From Cryobacterium algoricola (GTDB lineage Bacteria; Actinomycetota; Actinomycetes; Actinomycetales; Microbacteriaceae), in contig NZ_SOFG01000009.1 of NCBI RefSeq assembly GCF_004402485.1, forward strand, positions 225,439-289,438: DNA of 64,000 nucleotides, in the 5' to 3' direction. Positions 1 through 9,238 of the stretch are shown here, piece by piece (the stretch's first letter is position 1; each line of letters starts with the position of its first letter). The notes under the pieces are model-generated. The model worked only from the letters and a program-made list of their open reading frames with translations, made no database searches and was not told the origin of the DNA. The translations under genes were made by a program, and so were the position numbers.

Positions 1-255
1 GAGAACTCCGTCGTCGTCGATGCCACTCGCTGAGATTGCCCGCAAGAGCAAATGGCTCAAGGTCGACCGGACCCCAAGCTATCGATGAAGACTGGCATAG
101 ATCGACGACACTGATGGAAAACAAGGGCGATTCCGTCCACCGCAAAGCGCACGCAAACATTGGCGAAGCGCTAGCCACCGCCGTTGCCAACGGACTAATT
201 GCTGCCCGTTTTGCCCACCGGGTCCGACAGCAGTCCTGGTTGCACGATATTGGCT
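1..255. other. No supported gene at the window start
   Basis: A short open frame lies here, but it has no recognisable domain and no convincing ribosome binding site. I see nothing functional in this stretch. Confidence 0.4.
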
Positions 256-735
256 CTAGGTCTCACGCCCACGGTCGAATGCGTCCATGTCGACGCCGTG
301 TCGAATGAAATCGTTGGAGTTGAAGTCGAGGTTGGCCTCGATAATCAAGTCCTCCAGCTCAACGGCGCGTAGGTACTTTTGCTGCTCACGGGCTTGAGCC
401 TGGGCGTGCCGATCAGCCCGATACTTTTCCAGGTCCGTGCGGGCCTCCTCGAGCCGGATGAGTACATCGGCCTTTGTATGCTGAATTCGGCGACGTTTGA
501 CTTTGAGATTCGCAATATCCGCGGCCCGGTCAGCCCTCTGGCGTCGCCACGCTCGAATCTCTGCGGGAATGCCCGTCAATCCAACGACGAAATCGGCGGC
601 GGCCAACGCCAGACCGCTGACAACCGCAATGTCACCGACGCTTCGGTTCTCAATCATGGCAGGGATCCCGGCAAGGGCAGCTAGGCCGAAACCGAGGGCA
701 AGAATTGCCAAACCGAGCGTCAGCCGTACTGTCAT
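256..735 (-). CDS. Small membrane protein with coiled-coil tail
   Basis: This 159-residue protein has two hydrophobic segments at roughly residues 5-25 and 32-55. A long charged Arg/Glu/Ala-rich helical stretch follows (about 60-125) and would form a coiled coil on the cytoplasmic side. The start is the ATG at 733-735, with only a weak AAGG-type ribosome binding site upstream. I do not recognise a family and cannot assign a function. It stands alone beside an insertion-sequence remnant, so it may be an accessory gene. The TM-plus-coiled-coil layout is seen directly; that it is expressed is inference. Confidence 0.5.
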   Translation of the reverse strand: MTVRLTLGLAILALGFGLAALAGIPAMIENRSVGDIAVVSGLALAAADFVVGLTGIPAEIRAWRRQRADRAADIANLKVKRRRIQHTKADVLIRLEEARTDLEKYRADRHAQAQAREQQKYLRAVELEDLIIEANLDFNSNDFIRHGVDMDAFDRGRET

Positions 736-870
736 GATCGCAAGCCTTGCGCTGTCAAGCGGTCGACTACGTCCTCTTGTCGCCGGCTCTTTTCTCGGTC
801 GTCATAGGCGAGGACTTTCCGCAAGGGCGTCTGAGGAGGGGAGATCGGCGACCTTGAGTATTCGAGCGCC

Positions 871-1456
871 TGAGCCCCACTCGATCGTGCGCTTAAGCCC
901 CATCGATCGTGCGCAAGAGCACCAGTGGTGGTGCGGCTCAGCACCACGGGCGCTCTCCGTCACGATTACGCGGTGGCGAGGGCTGTGTGCTCGCGCCTGT
1001 GCAATCACCGAGCAGGTCTCGTGGCCACCATCGGGCAGATCTGCTGGCCGCCTACGCCCAGTTCCAATTGGCCATTGATAAACTGGCTCGACAGCCGGAA
1101 CACTGCCAGCGCCGCGTCGAAACCGGCCTCGTCGATGAAGACGGTCTCGATGATCTTGGCCGTCACCAAGATGGTTGCCCTCCAGATCCGTGCCGCCAAT
1201 TCCTCAATCCGACCCTGGTCCCAGGTTTGGAAGGTGTTACCTTCGACATCCCTTGGCCGGAGTTGATCGCCCTTCGTGACGAACCCTGACTGCGCAGTTT
1301 CAGGAGCTGCTTCGCTTTGATCTTCCGTACCATTACCGGTACTCCTTCCACCACGTGGCGCTCACATGGTGGGAGGAGCTTTTCAGGTGGGGCTCAACCA
1401 CGCCGGCAATGGGGCTGAACGATACGAATGACGTATCTGAACAGTGGGGCTCACCC
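871..1456 (-). mobile_element. IS21-type insertion sequence remnant
   Basis: Repeated end sequences point inward from both sides. On the left, AGCCCCACTCGATCGTGCGC (873-892) is nearly repeated at 896-914. On the right, GTGGGGCT or ATGGGGCT occurs at about 1387, 1409 and 1444. Multiple short terminal repeats of this kind are typical of IS21-family ends. The span is far too short for a complete istA/istB element (about 2-2.5 kb), so most of the interior is deleted. The istA start lies just inside the right-hand repeats. Confidence 0.5.
1163..1333 (-). pseudogene. istA: IS21 IstA transposase N-terminal fragment
   Basis: The reading starts at an ATG (1331-1333) preceded by a good GGAAGGAG ribosome binding site. 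Its first ~30 residues (MVRKIKAKQLLKLRSQGSSR, then RAINSGQGMSK) match the helix-turn-helix start of IS21 IstA transposases. After that the frame loses resemblance. The adjacent frame on the same strand (about 1290 down to 1005) is open and reads plausibly, but I do not recognise it. No DDE catalytic domain is present, so the fragment cannot transpose. Confidence 0.5.
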
Positions 1457-1610
1457 GCACCACAAGTGGTGCCCATCGAAGCCAATATTCAGCGGACTCG
1501 CACGGAACGATTCACGCGCACAATTGCATATACATATCGGCGTCGAATAAAACGGACAGAAATGCCCTAAAATAGGATCATCACCAGAGTCCCGTCCACA
1601 GGAGAGCCAT

Positions 1611-1860
1611 ATGACCGTCGAACCGATCACCCTGACCGCCCAGGGACCAGGGCGCCCTCGTCGATCCCGCCGAGGCGCAGGGTCCAGCGCACACGTGTAA
1701 CTGCAACCACGTCGACAGTGAGGGCATCGTGTTGATAGCCGTCTCATCCCGTACGCCATCCGCCACGCAACCATCTTCGGCGCCTCCGGAGTGATCCAGC
1801 CCGGACTCTGCCTTGATCTGATTGCTTCTCACGCCTCAATGCCGTTTCCGGGAATGTTGG
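1611..1860 (+). pseudogene. Frameshifted DUF2249 gene relic
   Basis: The ATG at 1611 follows a CAGGAGAG ribosome binding site and begins MTVEPITL, close to MTAEPIIL of the intact DUF2249 gene at 25605. The frame then breaks. One shifted frame reads HTCNCNHVDSEGIVL (intact copy: HACACGHEDTERIVL). Another reads AIRHATIFGASGVIQPG and then LDLIASHASMP (intact copy: AIRHATIFGALGAIQPG, LDLIASHNPLP). At least two frameshifts are needed to join these pieces, so the gene is dead. It lies directly upstream of the nitrite-reduction genes. Confidence 0.8.
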
Positions 1861-1989
1861 AGCGTCCGCAGCGAGGTGCCTGGTCGAAGGACCTTACTAC
1901 TGAACGGCAGATGCGGTCCCGGTATTGCGCCGCGCGGGATCGACCCAATCGGATTAATTGATGAGCGGCCACGCTCGAGGAGTGCCACG

Positions 1990-3174
1990 ATGTCGCCCAA
2001 ATCCCACTACCTGCCAACGCGGCCAAGCCGGCGAAGCGGCGGCCGGACGTTACTTCTCCTCCTCGGTGGCTTCGCTTTGCTTGCGGGACTCGATGGGGCA
2101 CTCATTCTGCTTGGCCTGCCGGCACCGGTGATCGCAGCCCGCCTCGCCGATGTACATGGCCCGCTCATGGTCTTTGGCTTTGTCGGAACGGTCGTTGTTC
2201 TTGAACGCGCTGTTGCCATCCGCCGGAATTGGGCGTTCCTGTCTCCCGGTCTCCTCGGCGCCGGCGGAATTGCGCTTGTCTCTCCGATTCCGCTCGTTGT
2301 CGGCCAGCTCGCCCTCGTGGCCGGATCGATTGTGCTGCTCGCGATCTATCGGGCTATCTGGGCGCGACAGCCCTCGACCTCCAGTGCCGTTCAGGCCCTC
2401 GGGGCGTTGCTCGGCCTCGCCGCGACAATTCTTTGGTGGGGAGGTGTCCCGGTGCCTCAACTCATCCCGGCGATGACACTCTTCCTTGTCCTGACAATCG
2501 CAGGGGAACGTCTAGAACTCGCCCGGATCTCACCAACCGTTGACGAGCGGGCCGAGCGGTGGCTGCTCGCGGTAGCCCTGGTCCTGGCATCTGGCGTCGT
2601 GCTGGCACTGCTGTGGCCTCTCCTTGGATATCCGGTGCTTGGCTTCGCGCTGCTCGGTCTCGTCTCGTGGCTCGTGCGATACGACGTCGCGACGCGGCTT
2701 GTCAGGTCGAAGGGACTGCCGCGTTACATGGCCCTGTGCCTGCTCGCAGGCTACGGCTGGCTGGGTGTCGTCGGCCTGGTCTGGATCCTGTGGGGACCCG
2801 GATACATCGGCCCGGCCTATGACGCCGTGGTGCACTCCGTCTTCCTCGGCTTCGTGATTTCCATGATCATGGCGCATGCGCCGACAATCCTGCCTGCCGT
2901 GCTGCGCCGGCCGCTGCCCTATCGTCCCTTGATGTACGGTCCGGTTGTCCTCATGCACGCTTCACTGCTTGTGCGTGTCGTCGGCGGAGACGCCAGAGGG
3001 TTAGACGTTCTGGTGCAGTGGGGCGGTTTCGCGAATATTGTCGCCGTACTGCTCTTCGTGGGTGTTTCCGTCGTCTCCGTCTGTGTGGGCGCGCCTCCGA
3101 AACCCGTCAGGCGTGAGTCGAGCACGGCCTCTCCGCGCGGACGCGCAACGATCTCTCTGGAAACGCGCCGATGA
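1990..3174 (+). CDS. NnrS-like polytopic membrane protein
   Basis: A 394-residue protein made almost entirely of membrane helices (about 11-12). It carries conserved histidines in HGPLMVFGF (near residue 53) and in VVHSVFLGF / MIMAHAPTILPA near residues 280-300. The pattern resembles NnrS-type heme/copper membrane proteins, which accompany denitrification genes and protect against nitric-oxide stress. I chose the ATG at 1990 because GAGGAG lies about 8 bases upstream; the open frame extends to 1822 without support. Its stop overlaps the nirK start (ATGA), so the two are co-translated. Family assignment is by resemblance and context, and the exact function is not proven. Confidence 0.65.
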   Translation: MSPKSHYLPTRPSRRSGGRTLLLLLGGFALLAGLDGALILLGLPAPVIAARLADVHGPLMVFGFVGTVVVLERAVAIRRNWAFLSPGLLGAGGIALVSPIPLVVGQLALVAGSIVLLAIYRAIWARQPSTSSAVQALGALLGLAATILWWGGVPVPQLIPAMTLFLVLTIAGERLELARISPTVDERAERWLLAVALVLASGVVLALLWPLLGYPVLGFALLGLVSWLVRYDVATRLVRSKGLPRYMALCLLAGYGWLGVVGLVWILWGPGYIGPAYDAVVHSVFLGFVISMIMAHAPTILPAVLRRPLPYRPLMYGPVVLMHASLLVRVVGGDARGLDVLVQWGGFANIVAVLLFVGVSVVSVCVGAPPKPVRRESSTASPRGRATISLETRR

Positions 3175-5846
3175 CCCGCCGGCTGTGGCACATCATCACC
3201 GGAATCCTGGTACCGGCGTGGCTTTTCCTCACCCTCGTCGTGGTCATCGTGCATCGGTTCCTTCCGGTCGCACCCTGGCTCATGGTGCACCTGCTGCTCC
3301 TCGGCGCGGTCAGCAGCGCGGTCCTGATCTGGAGCCAGCACTTCGCCGACACCCTCCTCCGACACCCGGCGCCCGGCGGTCGAGTCTCTCTCGGCTGGCG
3401 CCTCGCGACCCACACCGTGGGAGCCATCCTCGTGATCACCGGCATAATCGGTGGCTGGTGGCTGGTCGTCCTCGTCGGCGGCATCCTCGTCGGCGCGAAC
3501 GCGCTCGCCCACGCGACTATCCTCGCCGTGCAGTCCCGCGGCGCGCTACCCTCTCGGTTCGCACCGCTTGTCCGCTACTACGTCGCGGCCGGCGCCGCCC
3601 TGGCCATCGGGGTCACCCTCGGAATCCTGATGGCGCGCATGGACGACTCGGAAGACACGTACGCGCGCCTCTTCATCGCCCACATCGGACTCAACCTGCT
3701 CGGCTGGATCGGCCTGACCGTGGTCGGGACAGTCGCCCTGCTCTGGCCGACCATCCTGCACGTGCGGGTCACCGACGGCACCCGCGCGGCAGCGCGCTGG
3801 ACCCTGCCCCTCTTCCTCGCGGGCCTGACCGTGCTCGGCCTCGGCTGCCTGCTCGGGGAACGCGTCATTGCCGGTCTCGGCATGCTCGGCTATCTCGCCG
3901 GGCTGTGCCTGGTGTTCGCCGACGTCATCCGCCAGGGTCGCTCAGCGCCCGCCGTAACCTTCGCCGGGTGGAGCATCGGCAGCGCCCTGGCCTGGTTCGG
4001 CCTCTGCACCCTCGGATTCGCCGCCTCCGTCACCGTCGCCCCCACCTGGACCGCCGCTGCCGACGGGCTCGAACAACTCGTTCCGGCCTTCCTGGTCGGC
4101 TTCGCCGCGCAGATTCTACTCGGCGCGCTGACCTATCTACTGCCGGTCGTACTCGGCGGTGGCCAGCGGGTCGTCAAGGCCACGAGCCGCGAACTCGAGC
4201 GCGGTGGACTCTTCCGCGTCATCGTCGTGAACGGCGGCCTCGCACTGTACCTCCTGCCTGTCCCGAGCCTGGTGAAGGTCGCCCTTTCGCTCCTCGTCGT
4301 GGCCGCCTTGGCGTCCTTCCTGGTGCTGATGACTCGGGCGCTGAAGACCAACCGCGTGGTGCGCAGACCGGCGGATGCCGCCGCCCCGGTTCCCGGCTCC
4401 CGTCCCACCGTGCCGCCCGCAGCGCAGCCTGCCGTGCCGGCGCCGCGTCCGCGGCGCACCGGCTCCGTCGTCGTCGCGGCCGGTGCCCTTCTGCTCGCTG
4501 TGACCGTCGGCGTTGCGATGGACCCGGCGGCGCTCGGCGTGACCGGGGGCCTCTCTGTCGTTTCGGTCCCCGCGACCGGGCACACCACGACGGTCGATGT
4601 GACCATGGCGGGGATGCGGTTCAGTCCCGACTCCGTCTCGGTGCCCGCCGGAGACACTCTCGTCATCAACCTCACCAATGCCGACGACCGGGTGCATAAC
4701 CTGGTCCTCGACACCGGTATCACCTCCGGTTCGGTCAACCCGGGGACGACGACCGTCATTGAGGCAGGCGTCGTCGGCGCAGCGATCGCCGGCTGGTGCT
4801 CGATCGCCGGCCACAAGCAGCTCGGGATGGTCTTCTCCGTCACGGTCGCCGGTGGCGCGGGCGGAACAAGCTCGAGTGGGACAGGCTCGAGCGGGACAGG
4901 CATGGGCGGGATGGACATGGGAACGGGCGCAGATGCCGGTGCGAGTGGTGCGCCGTCCGCCGCAGAGGACGTGGACCTGATGAAGCAACCCGCGGGGGAC
5001 TTTGCCGCCCGTGATGCCCGGCTCGCACCGGCATCCGCCGACACCGTGCACAAGCTCACCCTCACCGTTCAGAACGTCGAGACGGAGGTGTCGCCGGGAG
5101 TCCGGCAGACTCTGTGGACGTACAACGGGACCGCGCCGGGGCCGACCCTGCACGGTCACGTCGGTGATATCTTCGAGATCACTTTCGTTAATGTCGGAAC
5201 CATCGACCATTCGATCGACTTTCATGCCGGCGCCCTCGCCCCCGACAAGCCAATGCGCACGATCATGCCGGGGGAGAGCCTGACCTACCGCTTCACCGCG
5301 ACCCGGTCGGGGATCTGGCTCTATCACTGCTCGACGATGCCGATGTCCGCCCATATCGCGAACGGCATGTTCGGGGCGGTGATCATCGATCCGCCTGGGC
5401 TCGAGCCCGTTTCCGCGGAGTACGTTCTGGTCCAGTCCGAGTTCTACCTCGGGCCGGAGGGCGGGGAGGTCGACGCGGCGCGGGTGACGACCCAACTCCC
5501 CGACCTGCTGGCCTTCAACGGGTACGCCAACCAGTATGCGGACCGACCCCTCACCGCGCGCGCGGGGGAGACGGTGCGCATCTGGGTTCTGGACGCCGGA
5601 CCCAACGTCGGCAGTTCCTTCCACGTGGTGGGCGGGCAGTTCGACTCAGTTTTCAAGGAGGGTGACTATCTGCTCCGCGACGGCGGCAGCACCGGGACGG
5701 GCGGGGCGCAGGTGCTCGACCTCGCCGCGGCGCAGGGCGGCTTCGTCGAACTCACCTTCCCCGAGGCCGGGCACTACTCGTTCGTCAGTCACGTGATGTC
5801 GGACGCGGAGAAGGGTGCCCGCGGGGTCTTTGCCGTCACGCCGTGA
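3171..5846 (+). CDS. nirK: Copper nitrite reductase fused to membrane and cupredoxin domains
   Basis: This 891-residue protein reduces nitrite to nitric oxide outside the membrane. Residues 1-400 form about ten membrane helices. Residues ~470-560 are a cupredoxin with a Cys-His-Met copper site (GWCSIAGHKQLGM). Residues ~600-890 are a two-domain NirK. In HSIDFHAG, His680 is a type-1 copper ligand, Asp683 the catalytic Asp and His685 a type-2 ligand. YHCSTMPMSAHIANGM supplies type-2 His719 and type-1 Cys720, His728 and Met733. Downstream, SSFHVVGG has the catalytic His and FVSHVMSD the last type-2 His. Ordinary NirK is about 340-380 residues, so the fusion is large. The extra cupredoxin probably passes electrons to the NirK domain. 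Confidence 0.93.
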   Translation: MTRRLWHIITGILVPAWLFLTLVVVIVHRFLPVAPWLMVHLLLLGAVSSAVLIWSQHFADTLLRHPAPGGRVSLGWRLATHTVGAILVITGIIGGWWLVVLVGGILVGANALAHATILAVQSRGALPSRFAPLVRYYVAAGAALAIGVTLGILMARMDDSEDTYARLFIAHIGLNLLGWIGLTVVGTVALLWPTILHVRVTDGTRAAARWTLPLFLAGLTVLGLGCLLGERVIAGLGMLGYLAGLCLVFADVIRQGRSAPAVTFAGWSIGSALAWFGLCTLGFAASVTVAPTWTAAADGLEQLVPAFLVGFAAQILLGALTYLLPVVLGGGQRVVKATSRELERGGLFRVIVVNGGLALYLLPVPSLVKVALSLLVVAALASFLVLMTRALKTNRVVRRPADAAAPVPGSRPTVPPAAQPAVPAPRPRRTGSVVVAAGALLLAVTVGVAMDPAALGVTGGLSVVSVPATGHTTTVDVTMAGMRFSPDSVSVPAGDTLVINLTNADDRVHNLVLDTGITSGSVNPGTTTVIEAGVVGAAIAGWCSIAGHKQLGMVFSVTVAGGAGGTSSSGTGSSGTGMGGMDMGTGADAGASGAPSAAEDVDLMKQPAGDFAARDARLAPASADTVHKLTLTVQNVETEVSPGVRQTLWTYNGTAPGPTLHGHVGDIFEITFVNVGTIDHSIDFHAGALAPDKPMRTIMPGESLTYRFTATRSGIWLYHCSTMPMSAHIANGMFGAVIIDPPGLEPVSAEYVLVQSEFYLGPEGGEVDAARVTTQLPDLLAFNGYANQYADRPLTARAGETVRIWVLDAGPNVGSSFHVVGGQFDSVFKEGDYLLRDGGSTGTGGAQVLDLAAAQGGFVELTFPEAGHYSFVSHVMSDAEKGARGVFAVTP

Positions 5847-6143
5847 ACCTGATCTGAAAACACCGGGAAGATGCCCCATGCGGCGTGTCGTAGCTCAGCT
5901 GTGAATTTGTTTCGGCGTTGTTTCGCGGCGGTCAGATTCCGCGATATCGCCGTTTGATCAGGAATTTATGTCCCACGGACTTCCGTCCGGCGGCGAGAAT
6001 CCTAATTAAAATGAAATTGATAAGGTTTAATGAGTGGTAGTTTTTTCCCACCTCGCGTGACCCATTCGGGGGAGGATCTGCGGCTGCCGTGTTTGCGGGC
6101 GCGCCCAACGACCTTGAACCAGGCAACAGCGAGAGGGGCCGAC
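5847..6143. promoter_or_regulatory. norB upstream region with AT-rich palindrome
   Basis: This intergenic stretch holds an AT-rich block unlike its GC-rich surroundings. ATTAAA (6005-6010) and TTTAAT (6026-6031) form inverted arms. Within it, TTGAT-aagg-TTTAA (6017-6030) is an imperfect match to the Crp/Fnr consensus TTGAT-N4-ATCAA. The 13-base AATTAAAATGAAA (6004-6016) recurs upstream of gabT at 30873-30885. A role as an oxygen or NO-responsive operator for norB is inference. Confidence 0.4.
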
Positions 6144-8579
6144 ATGGTCCAACTGAAATCCGGGGACGGAAGACTTCGTTCCGAGCTGATGGTATCCAAG
6201 GGCTGGTTGCAGGGCGTCGCCCTCGTGATGATCTTCGGCTTCGCGGTGATGGGATTCCTCGCCGTGATGACCTACACCGATTCGATGCCCCAACCCAAAC
6301 AGGTCGTGGACGAACAAGGAGCCGTCGTCTTCACGGGCGACGAGATCACCGCCGGCCAGAAGATCTTCGTCCAGCGCGGCCTGCAGGAATACGGCTCGAT
6401 CGTCGGTCACGGCGGCTACCTTGGACCCGACTACACGGCGGATTACCTCCGGCGGTCCTCGACCTTCGTCCTCGACGCCCTGACGGCCTCCGGCGTGCAG
6501 GACCCACACGGAGCGCTCGTCACGATGGCGCGGACCAACCGGTACGACCCCGCAACGGGAAACCTCGTCTTCACGGATCTGCAGATCAGTGCCTTCGAGT
6601 CCGTCCAAAAGCACTACGCCGACTTCTTCGGCACGCCGACGACGCAGAACGGGCTGATCCCGCGCGTGATCACCGATCCGGCCGAGATCCACGAACTCAC
6701 CGCGTTCTTCGCCTGGACGTCGTGGGGCGCCGCGGCCGAACGGCCGGGGCACAACTACTCGTACACCAACAACTGGCCGGCAGAGAAGCTCGTCGACAAC
6801 GGGCCAACGGCGGACATCATCGTGTGGAGCGGCCTGTCGCTCATTTCCCTCATGGTCGCCCTCGGTGCGTTGTTCGCCCTGTACGGGCGCTGGAGCAAGC
6901 GGATGGGCTGGCAGCACGGAGAAGAGACCCCGCCGCTGTCCTTCCGTCAACCGGGCGAGGTCGCGGTCACCCCCGCCCAGTCTGCGACCGCCTGGTTCTT
7001 CTTCGTGGTCGCGCTGATGTTCCTCGCGCAGGCATTCCTCGGCGCCGCCGTCGAGCACTACCGGGTCGACCTGACGAGTTTCTTCGGGATCGACCTCGCC
7101 CAGCTGCTGCCGATCAACCTCGCCAGGACCTGGCACGTGCAACTCTCCCTGCTCTGGACCGCAGCCTCGTTCCTCGCGGCGGGAATCTTTCTCGCGCCGT
7201 ATATCTCCGGGCACGAGCCGAAGCGGCAGCACTGGCTCGCATACATCCTCCTCGGCGCCCTCGCCCTCGTCGTTGCCGGCTCCCTCGCGGGAGAAGCCCT
7301 CAGCATCTTCGGCGTGACCGCGGCCAAGGACTCGCCGTTCTGGGGGATGCAGTGGGAGTACATCGACTTGCCGAAGTTCTGGCAGGGTCTGCTGACCGTC
7401 GGGATGTTCATCTGGATCGCGATCATCTATCGCGGTATCCGGGCCCGGCTGAAGTCTGAACACCGTTTCAACCTGCCGTGGCTGTTCTTCTATTCGGGTC
7501 TCTCCATCCCCGCCTTCTACGCCGTCGGCATGCTCGCGGGCAGCGAAGTGACGCTGAGCGTGGCCGAATTCTGGCGCTTCTGGGTCGTGCACCTCTGGGT
7601 GGAGGACTTCCTCGAGCTGTTCACGACCGTCATGGTCGCCTACATCTTCGTGATGCTCGGCGTCGTGCACCGCCGGATCGCGATGCAGATCATCCTGCTC
7701 GACGTGATCCTGTATTCCGCGGGCGGAATCCTGGGGACCATGCACCACCTCTACTTCTCGGGAACACCCGTCGAGCACATGGCGCTGGGTGCGTTCTTCT
7801 CCGCGCTCGAGGTGATCCCGCTGACCTTCCTCACGGTCGAGGCGTGGAGCTTCCTGCAACTCGGGGCCCGCCAGCAATCCCGAAGCGCCGCCCCCTTCCC
7901 GCATCGCTGGTCGGTGATGTTCCTCGTGGCCGTGGGCTTCTGGAACTTCCTCGGCGCCGGCGTCTTCGGCTTCCTGATCAACCTGCCGATCGTGTCGTAC
8001 TACGAGATCGGTACGGCCCTCACCGCGAACCATGCCCACGCGTCGATGATGGGTGTGTACGGAATGATGGGCGTCGGATTGTCCCTCTTCGCCCTTCGTT
8101 ATCTCATCCCGGCCAACCGCTGGCCGGACCGGCTCGCCAAGATCTCGTTCTGGTCGCTCAACATCGGCCTGGCCTGGATGACCTTCGCAACGCTCCTGCC
8201 GCTCGGCGTGCTGCAGTTGTGGCACTCCGTCAGCGATGGCTACTTCGAGGCCCGCAGCATGAACTTCATCACCGGAACCGGAAACACGGTCTTGGAATGG
8301 CTGCGGATGCCCGGCGACCTTGTCTTCATCTTCGGCGGAGTCGTGCCCTTCGTCTGGATCGCCTGGCTGGGTGTGCGGTATCGCATCAAGGGAACCACCC
8401 AGGACGTCCCGATGGAGGCCCTGTTCGTCGAGGCGCAGCACGTGGAGGCCGGGAGCGCCGCAGGGTCCGTATTCGGTTCCGAGGCCGACGGCGCCCTGCC
8501 GGAGTCACGCTACGGCGCGGGCTACCGCAGCCGGGCGACGGGGCCGGACGGTGAGAACCGGCCGGACGGCGGCGCGTGA
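6144..8579 (+). CDS. norB: Quinol-dependent nitric oxide reductase (qNOR)
   Basis: An 811-residue single-subunit qNOR, a membrane enzyme that reduces two NO to N2O using quinol. The N-terminal quinol/periplasmic domain (about 30-230) contains GQKIFVQRGLQEYGSIVGHG. The catalytic heme-iron domain follows, with histidine motifs ARTWHVQLSLLWTAA, VVHLWVEDFLELF, MHHLYFSG and ANHAHASMMGVYGMM. I chose the ATG at 6144 because it follows GAGAGGGG; the frame is open upstream to 6030. The C-terminus is slightly longer than usual (qNORs are about 760). It overlaps the next gene (stop 8577-8579), so it heads an operon of four genes. Confidence 0.95.
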   Translation: MVQLKSGDGRLRSELMVSKGWLQGVALVMIFGFAVMGFLAVMTYTDSMPQPKQVVDEQGAVVFTGDEITAGQKIFVQRGLQEYGSIVGHGGYLGPDYTADYLRRSSTFVLDALTASGVQDPHGALVTMARTNRYDPATGNLVFTDLQISAFESVQKHYADFFGTPTTQNGLIPRVITDPAEIHELTAFFAWTSWGAAAERPGHNYSYTNNWPAEKLVDNGPTADIIVWSGLSLISLMVALGALFALYGRWSKRMGWQHGEETPPLSFRQPGEVAVTPAQSATAWFFFVVALMFLAQAFLGAAVEHYRVDLTSFFGIDLAQLLPINLARTWHVQLSLLWTAASFLAAGIFLAPYISGHEPKRQHWLAYILLGALALVVAGSLAGEALSIFGVTAAKDSPFWGMQWEYIDLPKFWQGLLTVGMFIWIAIIYRGIRARLKSEHRFNLPWLFFYSGLSIPAFYAVGMLAGSEVTLSVAEFWRFWVVHLWVEDFLELFTTVMVAYIFVMLGVVHRRIAMQIILLDVILYSAGGILGTMHHLYFSGTPVEHMALGAFFSALEVIPLTFLTVEAWSFLQLGARQQSRSAAPFPHRWSVMFLVAVGFWNFLGAGVFGFLINLPIVSYYEIGTALTANHAHASMMGVYGMMGVGLSLFALRYLIPANRWPDRLAKISFWSLNIGLAWMTFATLLPLGVLQLWHSVSDGYFEARSMNFITGTGNTVLEWLRMPGDLVFIFGGVVPFVWIAWLGVRYRIKGTTQDVPMEALFVEAQHVEAGSAAGSVFGSEADGALPESRYGAGYRSRATGPDGENRPDGGA

Positions 8580-9238
8580 TGGAGCCGGTCAGTCTCGACG
8601 TCTGGTTCGCGCTCGCCTACGGCGGTTTCCTGCTTCTTGTGGCGCATGTCCTGGACGTGCTCGCTCGGCGCACGGCCGCGGCGACGACGAGCGCGCGATC
8701 GGGGGGCTTCGAGTACCACGAGGGACACGACGCGTGGACCTGCTCCGAGGACCAGTGGCTCTGGCCGATTTCCTTCGACCCCGAGAACAGGGTGACCCGG
8801 TACCGGGCGTCGCCGACGGTCTGCAATCCGTGCCCGGTCAAGGACAACTGCACTCCGTCCCACGCCGGCCGGGAGGTCGTGCGGAACATCGATTCCTGGC
8901 CAAGCTCCGAGGCAGAACGATTCCACCGGGGGATCGCTTGTGCGGTCGTGGTCCTCGGAGTCGTCTGGCCCATCGCCGTCATGTTCCAGGGTCGCACCGG
9001 CCTCGAGCTGGCGATCCTGGGTGTATCGTCCGCCATTATCGCCGCGGGGAGCTGGCCTCTCTGGTCGCACCTCCGAAGGGCTCCCGCACGTTTCCCCGAT
9101 CACCTCACCGCCCTCGGCCTCGAGGACAACGAGGACCAGCGGGCCGCCATCTCGGCGAGCGAGCTCGCCAGGCGGAGCGGCTACGGCAGCATCCGCAAGA
9201 CCGGACCGCGTGCGGTCCCCGGAAAGGACGCCCGATGA
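8579..9238 (+). CDS. Cys-rich membrane protein of the norB operon
   Basis: A 219-residue protein (220 if translation starts at the GTG at 8576). It has a membrane helix near residues 8-28, a soluble loop carrying CNPCPVKDNC (around residues 80-90), and two more helices at about 120-165. The four-cysteine pattern could bind zinc or a cluster and resembles the cysteine motif at the C-terminus of IS1182-type transposases, but nothing else suggests a transposase. It overlaps norB at its start and the slipin gene at its stop, implying coupled translation. I know no named family and its role with NO reductase is inference. Confidence 0.75.
   Translation: MEPVSLDVWFALAYGGFLLLVAHVLDVLARRTAAATTSARSGGFEYHEGHDAWTCSEDQWLWPISFDPENRVTRYRASPTVCNPCPVKDNCTPSHAGREVVRNIDSWPSSEAERFHRGIACAVVVLGVVWPIAVMFQGRTGLELAILGVSSAIIAAGSWPLWSHLRRAPARFPDHLTALGLEDNEDQRAAISASELARRSGYGSIRKTGPRAVPGKDAR

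Noticed and set aside
732..947. 71-residue minus-strand frame upstream of the coiled-coil protein
   Set aside because: It overlaps the IS-end repeats and has a composition typical of a random GC-rich frame.
4137..5624. 495-residue antisense frame over nirK
   Set aside because: Antisense to the copper-binding domains of NirK, whose ligands are intact; no domain in the shadow.
6027..8441. 804-residue open frame antisense to norB
   Set aside because: It is a GC-rich shadow: norB on the other strand has clear family motifs and this frame has charged low-complexity sequence with no domain.
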